Positions 18,648-27,478 of a DNA stretch of 64,000 nt are shown one piece after another; positions within the stretch are counted from its first letter, which is position 1; each line of letters begins with the position of its first letter. Location: positions 215,187-279,186 of the forward strand of contig NZ_QPLK01000003.1 in the NCBI RefSeq assembly GCF_003340565.1. Reading direction: 5' to 3'. The DNA is from Rhodovulum sp. 12E13. GTDB taxonomy: Bacteria > Pseudomonadota > Alphaproteobacteria > Rhodobacterales > Rhodobacteraceae. Made by a program: the position numbers and the translations under genes. A model generated the notes under the pieces. It was not told where the DNA came from. It was given only the letters and a program-made list of their open reading frames with translations, and searched no databases.

Positions 18648-19973
18648 ATGCAGCACCGCCGATCCGACTTTCCGACAGGCTTCCTCTTCGGCGCCGCCAC
18701 GTCGTCCTACCAGATCGAGGGGCACGCGCACGGGGGCGCCGGCCGCACCCACTGGGACGATTTCGCCGAGACGCCGGGCAACGTGGCGGGCGCGGAAACG
18801 GGGGCGCTGGCCTGCGATCACTACCATCGCTACGGTGCGGATCTCGATCTCGTGGCCGGCGCGGGGCTCGACGTCTACCGCTTTTCGACCTCCTGGGCGC
18901 GGGTGCTGCCCGAGGGACGGGGGGCGCCGAACCCCGACGGCCTCGATTTCTACGACCGGCTGGTCGACGCCTGCCTCGAGCGGGGGCTGAAGCCGGCGCT
19001 GACGCTCTATCACTGGGAGCTGCCCTCGGCGCTGGCCGATCTCGGCGGCTGGCGCAACCGCGACGTGGCCGACTGGTTCGCCGACTTCGCCGACGTCGTG
19101 GCCGCGCGTATCGGCGACCGCGTCTGGTCGGCCGCGCCGATCAACGAGCCGTGGTGCGTGGGGTGGCTGTCGCATTTCGCCGGTGTGCACGCGCCGGGGC
19201 TGCGCGACATCCGCGCGACGGCCCGCGCGATGCACCACGTGCTGCTGGCCCACGGCCGGGCGGTGCAGGCGCTGCGGGTGCGCGGCGTGGGCAACGTGGG
19301 CGGCGTGTTCAACTGCGAATACGCCGACGCTGCCGACCAGAGCCCCGAGACCGCCCGCGCCGCCGAGACCTACGACGCGATCTACAACCGTTTCTTCCTG
19401 GGCGGCATCTTCCGCAGGGAATACCCCGAACCGGTGCTCGCCGGCCTCGCCCCCCACCTGCCCGGGGGCTGGGAGCGGGATTTCGACACCATCGCCCAGC
19501 CGCTCGACTGGGTGGGCCTGAACTACTACACGCGCAAGCGCATCGCCGCGGCCCCCGGCGCCTGGCCCGCCCTTGCCGAGCAGGACGGCCCCTTGCCGAA
19601 AACGCAGGTCGGGTGGGAGATCTACCCCCAGGGCCTCGGGCATTTCCTGCGCATGATCCACCACGACTACGCCGGCGGGCTGCCGATCTACGTCACCGAA
19701 AACGGCATGGCGCGTGACGACACGATCGGCCCCGACGGTTCGGTGGCCGACCCCGAGCGCACCGCCTATCTCGACGCGCATCTGGCCGAGGTGCGGGGGG
19801 CGATCGACGCCGGCGTGCCGGTGCGCGGCTATTTCGTCTGGTCGCTGATCGACAATTTCGAGTGGGCGCTGGGCTACGGGCCGCGCTTCGGCCTCGTGCA
19901 CGTAGACTACGCCGACTTGAAGCGCAGGCCCAAGGCATCCTACCACGCCCTGGCCGCGGCACTGAGTTCCTGA
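18648..19973 (+). CDS. Beta-glucosidase, GH1
   Basis: A 441-residue GH1 enzyme that hydrolyses beta-linked glucosides or galactosides with retention. Glu167 in INEPW is the acid/base and Glu351 in VTENG the nucleophile; the N-terminal FLFGAATSSYQIEG and the C-terminal WSLIDNFEWALGY are family hallmarks. There is no signal peptide, so substrate must be imported. It sits between aglR and glucokinase and may be regulated with the agl system, giving the cell both alpha- and beta-glucoside use. A strong GGAGGAG site supports the ATG. Confidence 0.94.
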   Translation: MQHRRSDFPTGFLFGAATSSYQIEGHAHGGAGRTHWDDFAETPGNVAGAETGALACDHYHRYGADLDLVAGAGLDVYRFSTSWARVLPEGRGAPNPDGLDFYDRLVDACLERGLKPALTLYHWELPSALADLGGWRNRDVADWFADFADVVAARIGDRVWSAAPINEPWCVGWLSHFAGVHAPGLRDIRATARAMHHVLLAHGRAVQALRVRGVGNVGGVFNCEYADAADQSPETARAAETYDAIYNRFFLGGIFRREYPEPVLAGLAPHLPGGWERDFDTIAQPLDWVGLNYYTRKRIAAAPGAWPALAEQDGPLPKTQVGWEIYPQGLGHFLRMIHHDYAGGLPIYVTENGMARDDTIGPDGSVADPERTAYLDAHLAEVRGAIDAGVPVRGYFVWSLIDNFEWALGYGPRFGLVHVDYADLKRRPKASYHALAAALSS

Positions 19974-19996
19974 GAGCGGCCGAGGGAGGACGAGGG

Positions 19997-21010
19997 ATGG
20001 CCGACCAGACCGAGCGCAGGATCGAGGCGGCGACCGGGCGCGTCCTGGTGGCGGATATCGGCGGGACGAACACGCGCGTTGCGCTGGCCGAGGGCGGCCG
20101 GCTCGTGCCGGGCAGCGTCCGGCGCTACCGCAACGCGCAGTTCGGCGGCCTTGAGGCGGTGCTCGGCCGCTTCCTCGAAGAGACCGGCGCCGCCCGTCCC
20201 GCGGCCGCCTGCCTCGCCATGGCGGGGCCTGTGCACGAGGGGCGCGGGCGGCTGACCAACCTCGCATGGACGCTCGATACCGAGGTTCTGGCCGCGGCGA
20301 CCGGGGCCGAGACGGTCGACCTGCTGAACGACCTGCAGGCCCAGGGCCACGCGATCGGGCATCTCTCGCAGGAAGCGATGCAGGTCGTCCTGCCGGGTCC
20401 GCCGCCGCGGCTCGACGCGCCGCAGCTCGTGGTGGGGATCGGCACCGGCTTCAACGCCGCGCCGGTCTACAACACGCCGCGCGGGCGGCTGGTGCCGGCC
20501 TCGGAGGCAGGTCACGCCACGCTGCCCGTGCGTACCGAGCAGGATCTCGAGCTTGCGCGCTGGATCACCGCGCGCCACGGCTTCTGCTCGATCGAGGACG
20601 CGCTGTCCGGGCGCGGCCTGCCCTGGATCCACGACTTTCTCTGCGAGCGCGACGGCGTGCCGGGAGGGGCCGACTCGGCCGGCGTGCTGAAGCGGGCGGC
20701 CGAGGGCGAGGGCGACGAGGCCGCCCGCGCGCGAGCGGCGGTGGCCAGCTTCGTGCGGCTTGCGGGCGGGGTCTGCGGCGATCTCGCGCTCACGCTCCTG
20801 CCCTTCGGCGGCGTCTTTCTGGTAGGCGGGATGGCGCGGGCGATGGCGCCGCATATGGGGCTCGGCTTCGCCGAGGCGTTCCGCGACAAGGGGCGCTTCG
20901 GCCCGTTCATGGAGCGGTTCGCCGTCACGCTGGTGCGCGACGACGACGCGGCGCTGATCGGCTCGGCGGTGCATCTCGATGCGCTGCTCGCAGCCCGGGC
21001 GCGGAGCTAG
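19997..21010 (+). CDS. glk: Glucokinase (Glk/BglK type)
   Basis: A 337-residue glucokinase of the bacterial Glk family that phosphorylates glucose with ATP. The phosphate-1 motif is DIGGTNTR at about 19-26, the sugar contact LNDLQAQGHAI follows, and VVGIGTGFNAAPVY and ASEAGHATLP (with the catalytic-region Glu/His) are in the expected order. It starts 23 bases after the beta-glucosidase stop with a GAGGGA site, so the two are co-transcribed; together with AglA they feed glucose 6-phosphate to central metabolism. Confidence 0.92.
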   Translation: MADQTERRIEAATGRVLVADIGGTNTRVALAEGGRLVPGSVRRYRNAQFGGLEAVLGRFLEETGAARPAAACLAMAGPVHEGRGRLTNLAWTLDTEVLAAATGAETVDLLNDLQAQGHAIGHLSQEAMQVVLPGPPPRLDAPQLVVGIGTGFNAAPVYNTPRGRLVPASEAGHATLPVRTEQDLELARWITARHGFCSIEDALSGRGLPWIHDFLCERDGVPGGADSAGVLKRAAEGEGDEAARARAAVASFVRLAGGVCGDLALTLLPFGGVFLVGGMARAMAPHMGLGFAEAFRDKGRFGPFMERFAVTLVRDDDAALIGSAVHLDALLAARARS

Positions 21011-21202
21011 CCAGGGCTGGGCCGCCAGACGCGGGGCCGGCAAGGGCGCGCAGGGGCCTGCCCGCCCGTAAGGCGATCTTAACGGCTGCAACCCTACACC
21101 CCTCGGGCGACGTGAACCGAGAGAAGGGTGCCCCGTGTTTTCCGCGAGACCGCCGATGCCAGCCCGTTCCGCGCCCGTCGCGCGCGGCGAGCGGGGTGCG
21201 CC

Positions 21203-21850
21203 ATGAGCGCGCCCGCCACCTTTCCCCTGCCAGCGCGGCTCGATCTCTCCACCGCCGCGATGCTGGCCGAGGGGCTGCGCGCGCACCGGGGGGCCGATCT
21301 CGCGCTCGACGCGGGTGATCTCACGCATCTCGGCACGCCGGGCCTGCAGGTGCTCCTGTCGGCTCGCAGGAGCTGGGGGGCTGCCGGCCACGCGCTCAGC
21401 ATCGAGAATGCGCCCGAAACGCTGGCCGAGCAGCTGGCGCAGTTTGGCCTGCGCGAGGACGACCTCGTCACCGCCGGCGCCACGGCTCGGGCGGCGGGTG
21501 ACCCGCACCCGCCGCCCGAGCCGCCCCCTGCCCCACCGGCTCTCGGCGCCCCCGATGCCGCCGCGGGCTCCGAGGCCGCGCCGGAGGTGAGCGCCGCGCC
21601 CGACACGACCGCCGAAATCGCGTCGCCGAATGACGGTGACGGGCAGCAGACGGCCGATCCCGGGATGGTCACCTACGCGGGGCCCGACCTGCCCGCGCCG
21701 GGCGAGGCGCCGGCAGCCGCCGCGGCCGACCTCCCCGATCTATCCGACCTATCCGACCTGTCCGCGCCCGATCTCGCCTCCCCGGCGGGCGACGACGGAA
21801 GGGACGCGGCCACGACAGACGGCGACACCACCGAGGGAGACCGCTCATGA
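21203..21850 (+). CDS. STAS-domain protein of the che operon (CheS-like)
   Basis: A 215-residue protein: residues 5-90 are a STAS domain (LDLSTAAMLAEGL, DLTHLGTPGLQVLLSA), the fold of anti-sigma antagonists, and 95-215 is a disordered Pro/Ala/Asp tail with a LPDLSDLSDLS run at 177-187. The usual phospho-serine of anti-anti-sigma factors is replaced in GTPG. It opens the operon and overlaps cheY1 by ATGA. Its place directly before cheY1-cheA is that of cheS in Sinorhizobium, where CheS binds CheA and speeds loss of phosphate from CheY1. Function by analogy only. Confidence 0.75.
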   Translation: MSAPATFPLPARLDLSTAAMLAEGLRAHRGADLALDAGDLTHLGTPGLQVLLSARRSWGAAGHALSIENAPETLAEQLAQFGLREDDLVTAGATARAAGDPHPPPEPPPAPPALGAPDAAAGSEAAPEVSAAPDTTAEIASPNDGDGQQTADPGMVTYAGPDLPAPGEAPAAAAADLPDLSDLSDLSAPDLASPAGDDGRDAATTDGDTTEGDRS

Positions 21851-22224
21851 GCCTGCAAATCCTCGCGGTGGACGACAGCCGCACCATCCGCGACATGCTC
21901 AAGATGGCGCTGACCCAGGCGGGCTTCGAGACCAGCCTCGCCGAGGACGGCATGCACGGCCTCGAGGTGCTCGACGGAATGGCGCCCGACGCGATCATCA
22001 CCGACATCAACATGCCCCGTATGGACGGGTTCGGCTTCATCGAGGCGGTCCGCGCGCAAGACAAGCACCGCGCGACGCCGATCCTCGTGCTGACGACGGA
22101 AAGCGCGCCGGAACTCAAGGCGCGCGCCCGGGCGGCGGGGGCCACGGGCTGGATCGTCAAACCCTTCGACCCAGAAAAACTGGTGCGCGCGCTGCGCACC
22201 GTCGCCGGACCGGGAGGCGCGTGA
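21847..22224 (+). CDS. cheY: Chemotaxis response regulator CheY1
   Basis: A 125-residue single-domain receiver with the acidic pair Asp9/Asp10, phosphorylation site Asp53 (IITDINMPRMD) and the conserved Lys in IVKPFD. Being directly upstream of cheA and paired with a second CheY gene at 25882, it may act as the phosphate sink of a two-CheY system without CheZ, as known for Sinorhizobium and Rhodobacter. Start and stop overlap both neighbours by a few bases (ATGA type). Confidence 0.93.
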   Translation: MSLQILAVDDSRTIRDMLKMALTQAGFETSLAEDGMHGLEVLDGMAPDAIITDINMPRMDGFGFIEAVRAQDKHRATPILVLTTESAPELKARARAAGATGWIVKPFDPEKLVRALRTVAGPGGA

Positions 22225-24503
22225 TGTCCGACCCGATGGCCGAAATCCGTGCCTCCTTCTTCATCGAGTGCGAGGAACTGCTCGAGGCGCTGCAGGACGG
22301 TCTCGCCGCGATGGATGGCGGCGACACCGACGCCGAGACCATCAATATCTGCTTCAGGGCCGTCCACTCGATGAAGGGCGGCGCCGGTGCCTTCGGCCTC
22401 GAATCGCTGGTGCGCTTCGCCCATCGCTACGAGACGGTGATGGACGAGATCCGCGCCGGCCGGCTGGCGCCCGACCGCGACGCGATGATGCTGTTCTTCC
22501 GCGCGGCCGACGTGCTCTCCGACATCGTGCGCACAAGCCGCGACGGCGAGCACATCGACGAGGCCGAGGTCGAATCGGTGCTCGGCCAGCTCGAGGCGCT
22601 GGCCGGCGGGGCGCCCGAGGAAGAGGAGGAAGAGGTCGCCGATTTCCAGCCGATGGGCCTTGCCATAGACCTCGACGGCACGCCCGAGCTGCCCGCCGAC
22701 GCACCCTGGACGATCCGCTTCGCCCCGCATGCCGAACTGTTCCGCTCCGGAAACGAGCCGCAGCATCTGCTGCGCGCCCTCGCCGCCCTCGGCGAGGCGC
22801 AGATCGTCTGCCGGCAGGACGATCTGCCGCCTCTCGACGAGATCGAGCCCGAAGCGCCGTATCTTGCGTGGGAGATCACGCTCGACACCGATAAGGGCGA
22901 GGAAGAGATCCGCGAGATCTTCGACTTCGTCGACGGCATCTGCACCCTCGAGGTGTCGGGCGGGCCGAGCGGCCCGGCCTTGCCGCCCCTGCCCGACCTG
23001 TCGGACCTGCCCGGCACGATCGACGACGGCGAGGCGCCCGTGGTGCCGCAGGCCGAGGCGCCCGTGCCAGACGGCACGGCGCGGCGCATCACCCTCAGCG
23101 AACCTGCCGGCGACACCTCCGGGGACGGGCCCGGCACGCCGCTGCCGTCTGCGGGCGGCGAGGCGCCAGAGCCCGCCGGCCCTCCCGCGGCGCCGCCTAC
23201 CCGGTCTGCCGCCTCGGCCGACCCCGCGGGCGGGAGCGGCGCAGGCGGTGGCGCCGGCAACGGCGAGGCGCGCCAGTCCCAGGCTGCCGCGCAGACCAAG
23301 CCCACGGTGCGGGTCGACCTCGAGCGCATCGACCGCCTCGTGAATCTCGTGGGCGAACTCGTGATCAACCAGGCGATGCTCAGCCAGAGCGTGCAGGAAG
23401 CCGGCATTCCCTCGAACTCACCCGTCTCACAGGGCCTCGAGGAGTTCATGCAGCTCACGCGCGACATCCAGGACAGCGTGATGATGATCCGCGCCCAGCC
23501 TGTGAAGTCGCTGTTCCAGCGCATGTCGCGAATCGTGCGCGAGGCCTCCGCCGCCGTCGACAAGCGCGTGCGTCTCAAGACCGAGGGCGAAGCGACCGAG
23601 GTCGACAAGACCGTGATCGAGCGTCTCGCCGATCCGCTGACGCACATGATCCGCAATGCTGTCGACCACGGCCTCGAAAGCGGCGAGAAACGCCGCGCGG
23701 CGGGCAAGTCCGAGGAAGGCGTCGTCACCCTCACGGCGGCGCACCGCTCCGGGCGCGTCGTCATCGAGGTGGCCGACGACGGCGGCGGCATCAACCGACC
23801 GCGCGTGCGCCAGATCGCGGAGGAAAAGGGCCTCATCCCCGAAGGCCTGTCGATGACCGACTCGGAGATCGACAACCTGCTCTTCATGCCCGGTTTCTCC
23901 ACCGCCTCGCAGATTTCCGACCTGTCGGGCCGCGGGGTAGGCATGGACGTGGTGCGCTCCTCGATCCAGGAGCTCGGCGGCCGCATCACCATCGCCTCCG
24001 AGCCGGGCGTCGGCACGACCTTCTCGATCTCGCTGCCGCTGACGCTGGCGGTGCTCGACGGCATGGTCGTTCGCGCGGGCGGCGAGACGCTGGTGGTGCC
24101 CCTCGGCGCCATCGTCGAGACCCTGTCGCTCGCCGACGAGGAGATCCGCTCGATCGGGCCGGGCCGGAACGTGCTGCATATCCGCGACACCTTCGTGCCG
24201 CTGCTCGATCTCGCAGTCGAGCTGGACTATCGCGGCCCGCTCGAGAGCTATGATGGCTCCGTCGTTCTCCTGATCCAGCAGGAAGACGGGGCGCGCGCCG
24301 CTCTCGTCGTCGACTCGATCGAGGAGCAGCGACAGGTCGTCATCAAGGGTCTTCAGGACAGTTACGGTCACGTGCCCGGGATCGCCGCCGCCACGATCCT
24401 TGGCGACGGCCAGATCGCGCTGATCCTGGACCCTGTCGACCTGATGTCGAACGTCGCGGGGCGCAGCCGCGGCGCCGTGCCCTCCCTCGATCTCGCAGGA
24501 TGA
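22224..24503 (+). CDS. cheA: Chemotaxis sensor histidine kinase CheA
   Basis: A 759-residue CheA. The HPt domain has His48 in RAVHSMKGGAGAFG; a linker of about 130-350 includes an acidic run and a second folded segment (about 160-245) where CheY/CheB bind, then a Pro/Ala-rich tether. Dimerisation helices start near 352 (VRVDLERIDRLVNLVGELVI), followed by the ATPase domain with the N box HMIRNAVDHGLESG and G boxes DDGGGI and GRGVGMDVV, then a CheW-like domain. It phosphorylates CheY1, CheY2 and CheB. The tether contains LPDLSDL at 256-262, as in the STAS protein tail. Confidence 0.96.
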   Translation: MSDPMAEIRASFFIECEELLEALQDGLAAMDGGDTDAETINICFRAVHSMKGGAGAFGLESLVRFAHRYETVMDEIRAGRLAPDRDAMMLFFRAADVLSDIVRTSRDGEHIDEAEVESVLGQLEALAGGAPEEEEEEVADFQPMGLAIDLDGTPELPADAPWTIRFAPHAELFRSGNEPQHLLRALAALGEAQIVCRQDDLPPLDEIEPEAPYLAWEITLDTDKGEEEIREIFDFVDGICTLEVSGGPSGPALPPLPDLSDLPGTIDDGEAPVVPQAEAPVPDGTARRITLSEPAGDTSGDGPGTPLPSAGGEAPEPAGPPAAPPTRSAASADPAGGSGAGGGAGNGEARQSQAAAQTKPTVRVDLERIDRLVNLVGELVINQAMLSQSVQEAGIPSNSPVSQGLEEFMQLTRDIQDSVMMIRAQPVKSLFQRMSRIVREASAAVDKRVRLKTEGEATEVDKTVIERLADPLTHMIRNAVDHGLESGEKRRAAGKSEEGVVTLTAAHRSGRVVIEVADDGGGINRPRVRQIAEEKGLIPEGLSMTDSEIDNLLFMPGFSTASQISDLSGRGVGMDVVRSSIQELGGRITIASEPGVGTTFSISLPLTLAVLDGMVVRAGGETLVVPLGAIVETLSLADEEIRSIGPGRNVLHIRDTFVPLLDLAVELDYRGPLESYDGSVVLLIQQEDGARAALVVDSIEEQRQVVIKGLQDSYGHVPGIAAATILGDGQIALILDPVDLMSNVAGRSRGAVPSLDLAG

Positions 24504-24979
24504 CGCTCATGACCGATCACGCCGTCTCCCCCGACGACCGCTCCGAGCTCGAGCTGCTCTCGTTCCGCGTGGGCGAGCAGGAATACTCCGTCGACATCAT
24601 GTCGGTGCGCGAGATCCGTGGCTGGACGAGGGCCACACCGCTGCCCCATTCAGAGCCCTTCGTGCGCGGCGTCATCAACCTCCGCGGCGCCGTTCTGCCG
24701 ATCATCGACCTCTCCTGCCGCCTCGGCATCGGCGCCACCGAGACGACCGAGCGCAACGTCATCATCGTGGTTCAGATGGAGGGGCAGTCGATCGGCCTGC
24801 TTGTCGATGCCGTCTCCGACATCCTGTCGATCCCGCGCAGCGACCTGCAGGCGCCGCCCGACATGCTGGCCGACGCCGCGCACAGCTTCGTGCGCGCCCT
24901 CACGGTCGTCGAGGGGCGCATGCTGCGCATCCTCGATTTGCATTCCGTCTATCCCCAGCGCGAAGGCAACGCCGCGTGA
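24500..24979 (+). CDS. cheW: Chemotaxis coupling protein CheW
   Basis: A 159-residue CheW with the two-barrel fold signature: LLSFRVGEQEYSVDIMSVREI at the start, HSEPFVRGVINLRGAVLPIIDL (receptor/CheA contact) and GLLVDAVSDIL later. It links receptors, which must be encoded elsewhere, to CheA. It overlaps the cheA stop by 4 bases and the cheR start lies inside its own stop (GTGA). A second in-frame ATG (codon 4) is an alternative start. Confidence 0.96.
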   Translation: MTLMTDHAVSPDDRSELELLSFRVGEQEYSVDIMSVREIRGWTRATPLPHSEPFVRGVINLRGAVLPIIDLSCRLGIGATETTERNVIIVVQMEGQSIGLLVDAVSDILSIPRSDLQAPPDMLADAAHSFVRALTVVEGRMLRILDLHSVYPQREGNAA

Positions 24980-25878
24980 CCGGTGCACCCGCCCTCTCGC
25001 CCGCGCCGAGCGCCGGCCGCCTCGACGGGCCGGACCTGGCGCATTTCGATACGATCGCGGCGCGCGCGCATCGAGAGGCCGGGCTTGTCCTGCCGCGCGA
25101 CAAGGCGCCGATGGTGCTGGCCAGGATCGGCAAGCGCCTGCGCGCGTCGGGCCACGCCACGCTCGCCGAGTATTGCGCGTTCCTCGACAGCGAGGCCGGC
25201 GTGGAGGAGCGGCGCGAACTCATCTATACCCTGACGACCAACGTCACGAGCTTCTTCCGCGAGCAGCACCATTTCGACGGCCTGCGCGAGCGCATCCTCC
25301 CCGGGCTCGTCGAGCGGGCGCGGGCGGGCGGCCGCGTCCGGCTCTGGTCGGCAGGCTGTTCCTCCGGGCAGGAGCCCTACAGCCTCGCCATGGTCGTTCT
25401 CGACGCGCTGCCCGAGGCCGCCCGCTGCGATCTGCGCATCCTCGCGACAGACATCGACCCCTACGTGCTCGCCGAGGCGCGCAAGGCCGTCTACCCCGAG
25501 GCGCAGGTCGAGCCGGTGCCCGAGGCCATGCGCCGCCGCTTCCTCGAGCCGGCACCGGGGCGCGACGGCACACGGGCCTGGCGCGTGGCCGAGCCGGCAC
25601 GCAGCCTCGTGGCCTTCCGCGAGCTCAACCTGCTCAAGGAGTGGCCGATGCGCGGCCGCTTCGATGCAATCTTCTGCCGGAACGTCGTGATCTACTTCGA
25701 CCGCGAGACGCAGCGCTGCCTTTGGGAGCGGTTCGCCGCGGCGCTGGCGCCGGGAGGGCATCTCTTTCTCGGCCATTCCGAGCGGATCGATACCGCCGCC
25801 ACCGACGCCTTCCGCGTGGTGGGGACGACCATGTACCAGCGCGCCGCGCCCGGCGCGCAGAACCAGACGAGGGGCTGA
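24976..25878 (+). CDS. cheR: Chemotaxis protein methyltransferase CheR
   Basis: A 300-residue CheR that methylates receptor glutamates with S-adenosylmethionine. The N-terminal helical domain (to about 85) ends in TTNVTSFFRE, the SAM-binding motif is WSAGCSSGQEPYSLAM, and ILATDIDPYVL and IFCRNVVIYF complete the catalytic domain. There is no C-terminal TPR. It starts with GTG inside the cheW stop, showing translational coupling. In related operons cheB would follow; here cheY2 follows and cheB is on the other strand nearby. Confidence 0.95.
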   Translation: MTGAPALSPAPSAGRLDGPDLAHFDTIAARAHREAGLVLPRDKAPMVLARIGKRLRASGHATLAEYCAFLDSEAGVEERRELIYTLTTNVTSFFREQHHFDGLRERILPGLVERARAGGRVRLWSAGCSSGQEPYSLAMVVLDALPEAARCDLRILATDIDPYVLAEARKAVYPEAQVEPVPEAMRRRFLEPAPGRDGTRAWRVAEPARSLVAFRELNLLKEWPMRGRFDAIFCRNVVIYFDRETQRCLWERFAAALAPGGHLFLGHSERIDTAATDAFRVVGTTMYQRAAPGAQNQTRG

Positions 25879-25881
25879 GGC

Positions 25882-26268
25882 ATGGCTTTGCGCGATCAAT
25901 TGCACGTCATGGTGGTCGACGACATGTCGACCAGCCGGGGCCTGATCCTGCAGGCGCTGGACAGTTTCGGTGTCCGCAACGTCCAGTACGCGGCCGACGG
26001 GCCGTCGGCACTGCAGGCGCTCGGCAAGCAACCTGCCCACCTCGTCCTGTCCGACTACAACATGCCGGGCATGGACGGGCTGCACCTGCTGCACGCCCTG
26101 CGCAGCGACGCCAGGCTCAAGGGCGTCGGCTTCATCCTGATCACCGGCAAGGCCGACCGGCAGATCATCGAGGCCGGCAAGAAGCTCGGAATGAACAACT
26201 TCATCAAGAAGCCGTTCCAGCCAAAGGATCTGCTCGCATCGATCGAAGCTGTTGTCGGCAGGCTGTGA
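25882..26268 (+). CDS. cheY: Chemotaxis response regulator CheY2
   Basis: A 128-residue single-domain receiver with acidic residues Asp13/Asp14, phosphorylation site Asp58 (VLSDYNMPGMD) and conserved Lys110 (FIKKPF). It differs clearly from CheY1 and, by position before the cheT-like gene, matches CheY2 of Sinorhizobium, which binds the flagellar motor. The stop overlaps the next start (TGATG). Confidence 0.93.
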   Translation: MALRDQLHVMVVDDMSTSRGLILQALDSFGVRNVQYAADGPSALQALGKQPAHLVLSDYNMPGMDGLHLLHALRSDARLKGVGFILITGKADRQIIEAGKKLGMNNFIKKPFQPKDLLASIEAVVGRL

Positions 26269-26672
26269 TGGCGGACGGGATGCAGGAGACGCCCGACGCC
26301 GCGCGGGGCCGGAGCGAGGACGGCCTGCTGTCGGCCGCCCAGTTGAAGGCGCGCCTCGCGGACGAACTCGCCACCCTCGCGCGCGACATGGCCGCGTTCC
26401 AGCACACGCTCTCGGTCGTGCTCGAGGCGGGGCGCCTGTCAGCGGACCAACTGCGCCAATTGCAGGATCTCGACCGCGCCACGCAGATGCTCGACAACCT
26501 GCACCGGGTCGCAATCGCGCTCGCCGCCGCCCATCCACACCCTGTGGCAGCCACCGAGCTCGACTCGCTCGTCACGCTGGCCGAACTCAAGAGCCGGCTT
26601 GCCGGCGCTCCCACCGCCCCAGCCTCGACCGACCGCAGGGATCCCTCCGACGACGAGGTCGCCTGGCTCTGA
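26268..26672 (+). CDS. Small helical protein with DxxxQ motif, CheT-like candidate phosphatase
   Basis: A 134-residue protein with no signal peptide, predicted almost wholly helical at 20-90 and with a short acidic C-terminus (DDEVAWL). Within LQDLDRATQMLDNL it has Asp69-R-A-T-Gln73, the D-x-x-x-Q spacing used by CheZ-type phosphatases to remove phosphate from CheY. In Sinorhizobium the last gene of the che operon, cheT, encodes a small protein of this kind. Position directly after cheY2 supports the same role here. The match is a short motif, so this is a candidate, not a proven assignment; otherwise it is a hypothetical che-operon protein. Confidence 0.62.
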   Translation: MADGMQETPDAARGRSEDGLLSAAQLKARLADELATLARDMAAFQHTLSVVLEAGRLSADQLRQLQDLDRATQMLDNLHRVAIALAAAHPHPVAATELDSLVTLAELKSRLAGAPTAPASTDRRDPSDDEVAWL

Positions 26673-26873
26673 CATGCAGGCACCCTGCACTTAGCCTCCG
26701 AGCGATGGACGGGCTCCCGCTCGGCCGCCCCTGTCGCGACCGGTGACCGCCCGCGGGCTCAGCCGTGCCCCCGATATCCCCGCCCCGTGATACCCCCGCA
26801 GTGTCTCGGCGGAGACCGATGATGTCGCGACGAGGCCAACGCAGGCGCGTGTGGGGTGACGCCAAGCCGCGGC

Positions 26874-26894
26874 ACGGGACTTCACCCGTCCCGT
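26874..26894. terminator. Hairpin between the two convergent che operons
   Basis: ACGGGAC (26874-26880) pairs with GTCCCGT (26888-26894) over a 7-base loop, 45 bases beyond the cheD stop on the minus strand and 200 bases beyond the cheT-like stop. A second small inverted repeat, TGCAGG/CCTGCA, lies at 26675-26689 right after the cheT-like stop. Neither has a U-run. Confidence 0.35.
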
Positions 26895-26938
26895 CGGCAC
26901 GAGTCCGAGCTGCCGGGATCGGCTGCGCCAGGCCCCGC

Positions 26939-27478
26939 TCAGAACAGCTCGATGTCGTTGCCCGGTGCAGCGGGAAGGCGGGGCGGCACGATCTCTTCCT
27001 GCGGGACGTGGGACCCCTCGATCAGCAACTGCCGGGCGCGCCCCGTGAAGGGCCAGAACTGCACCCGGCGGCCCTGCGTGCCGCCGAGGCTGGCCGAGAG
27101 ACACGGAATCCCCTCGCGCTCGAGAAAACCGCGGGCGAACTCGGCGTTGCGCGCGCCCACGTCCGACAGGCCCGCGATCATCCGCGCCCCGCCGAAGAGC
27201 TTGGCCTGCAGCCGGTCGCGCGCTCCGCCCGCGCGGAGGATCCCGTTGATCAGTAGCTCCATCGCGTTGACCCCGGCCGAGGCGCGCTGCAGGTCGGCAT
27301 CGGGCGCGTCGGGCAGAACGATATGGTTCATCCCCCCCACGCGCGACTGCGGATCCCAGATGCAGGCCGCCACGCACGAGCCCAGGATGGTGGTAAGCAG
27401 CGCATCGGGCGTGGCGGCAACCACATGCTCCCCCTGCCCGACATGGATCCTGGTCTCGACCGGCTGGGGGCGCGTCAT
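26939..27478 (-). CDS. cheD: Chemoreceptor glutamine deamidase CheD
   Basis: A 179-residue CheD, which deamidates receptor glutamines and in many species is controlled by CheC or CheY. The catalytic Cys is in ILGSCVAACIWD and the His in GGMNHIVLP, with the AKLFGGARM segment further on; all are in the family order. It overlaps the cheB stop by ATGA, forming a cheB-cheD pair on the minus strand that converges on the main che operon. The C-terminal NDIELF is unusual but length is normal. Confidence 0.94.
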   Translation of the reverse strand: MTRPQPVETRIHVGQGEHVVAATPDALLTTILGSCVAACIWDPQSRVGGMNHIVLPDAPDADLQRASAGVNAMELLINGILRAGGARDRLQAKLFGGARMIAGLSDVGARNAEFARGFLEREGIPCLSASLGGTQGRRVQFWPFTGRARQLLIEGSHVPQEEIVPPRLPAAPGNDIELF

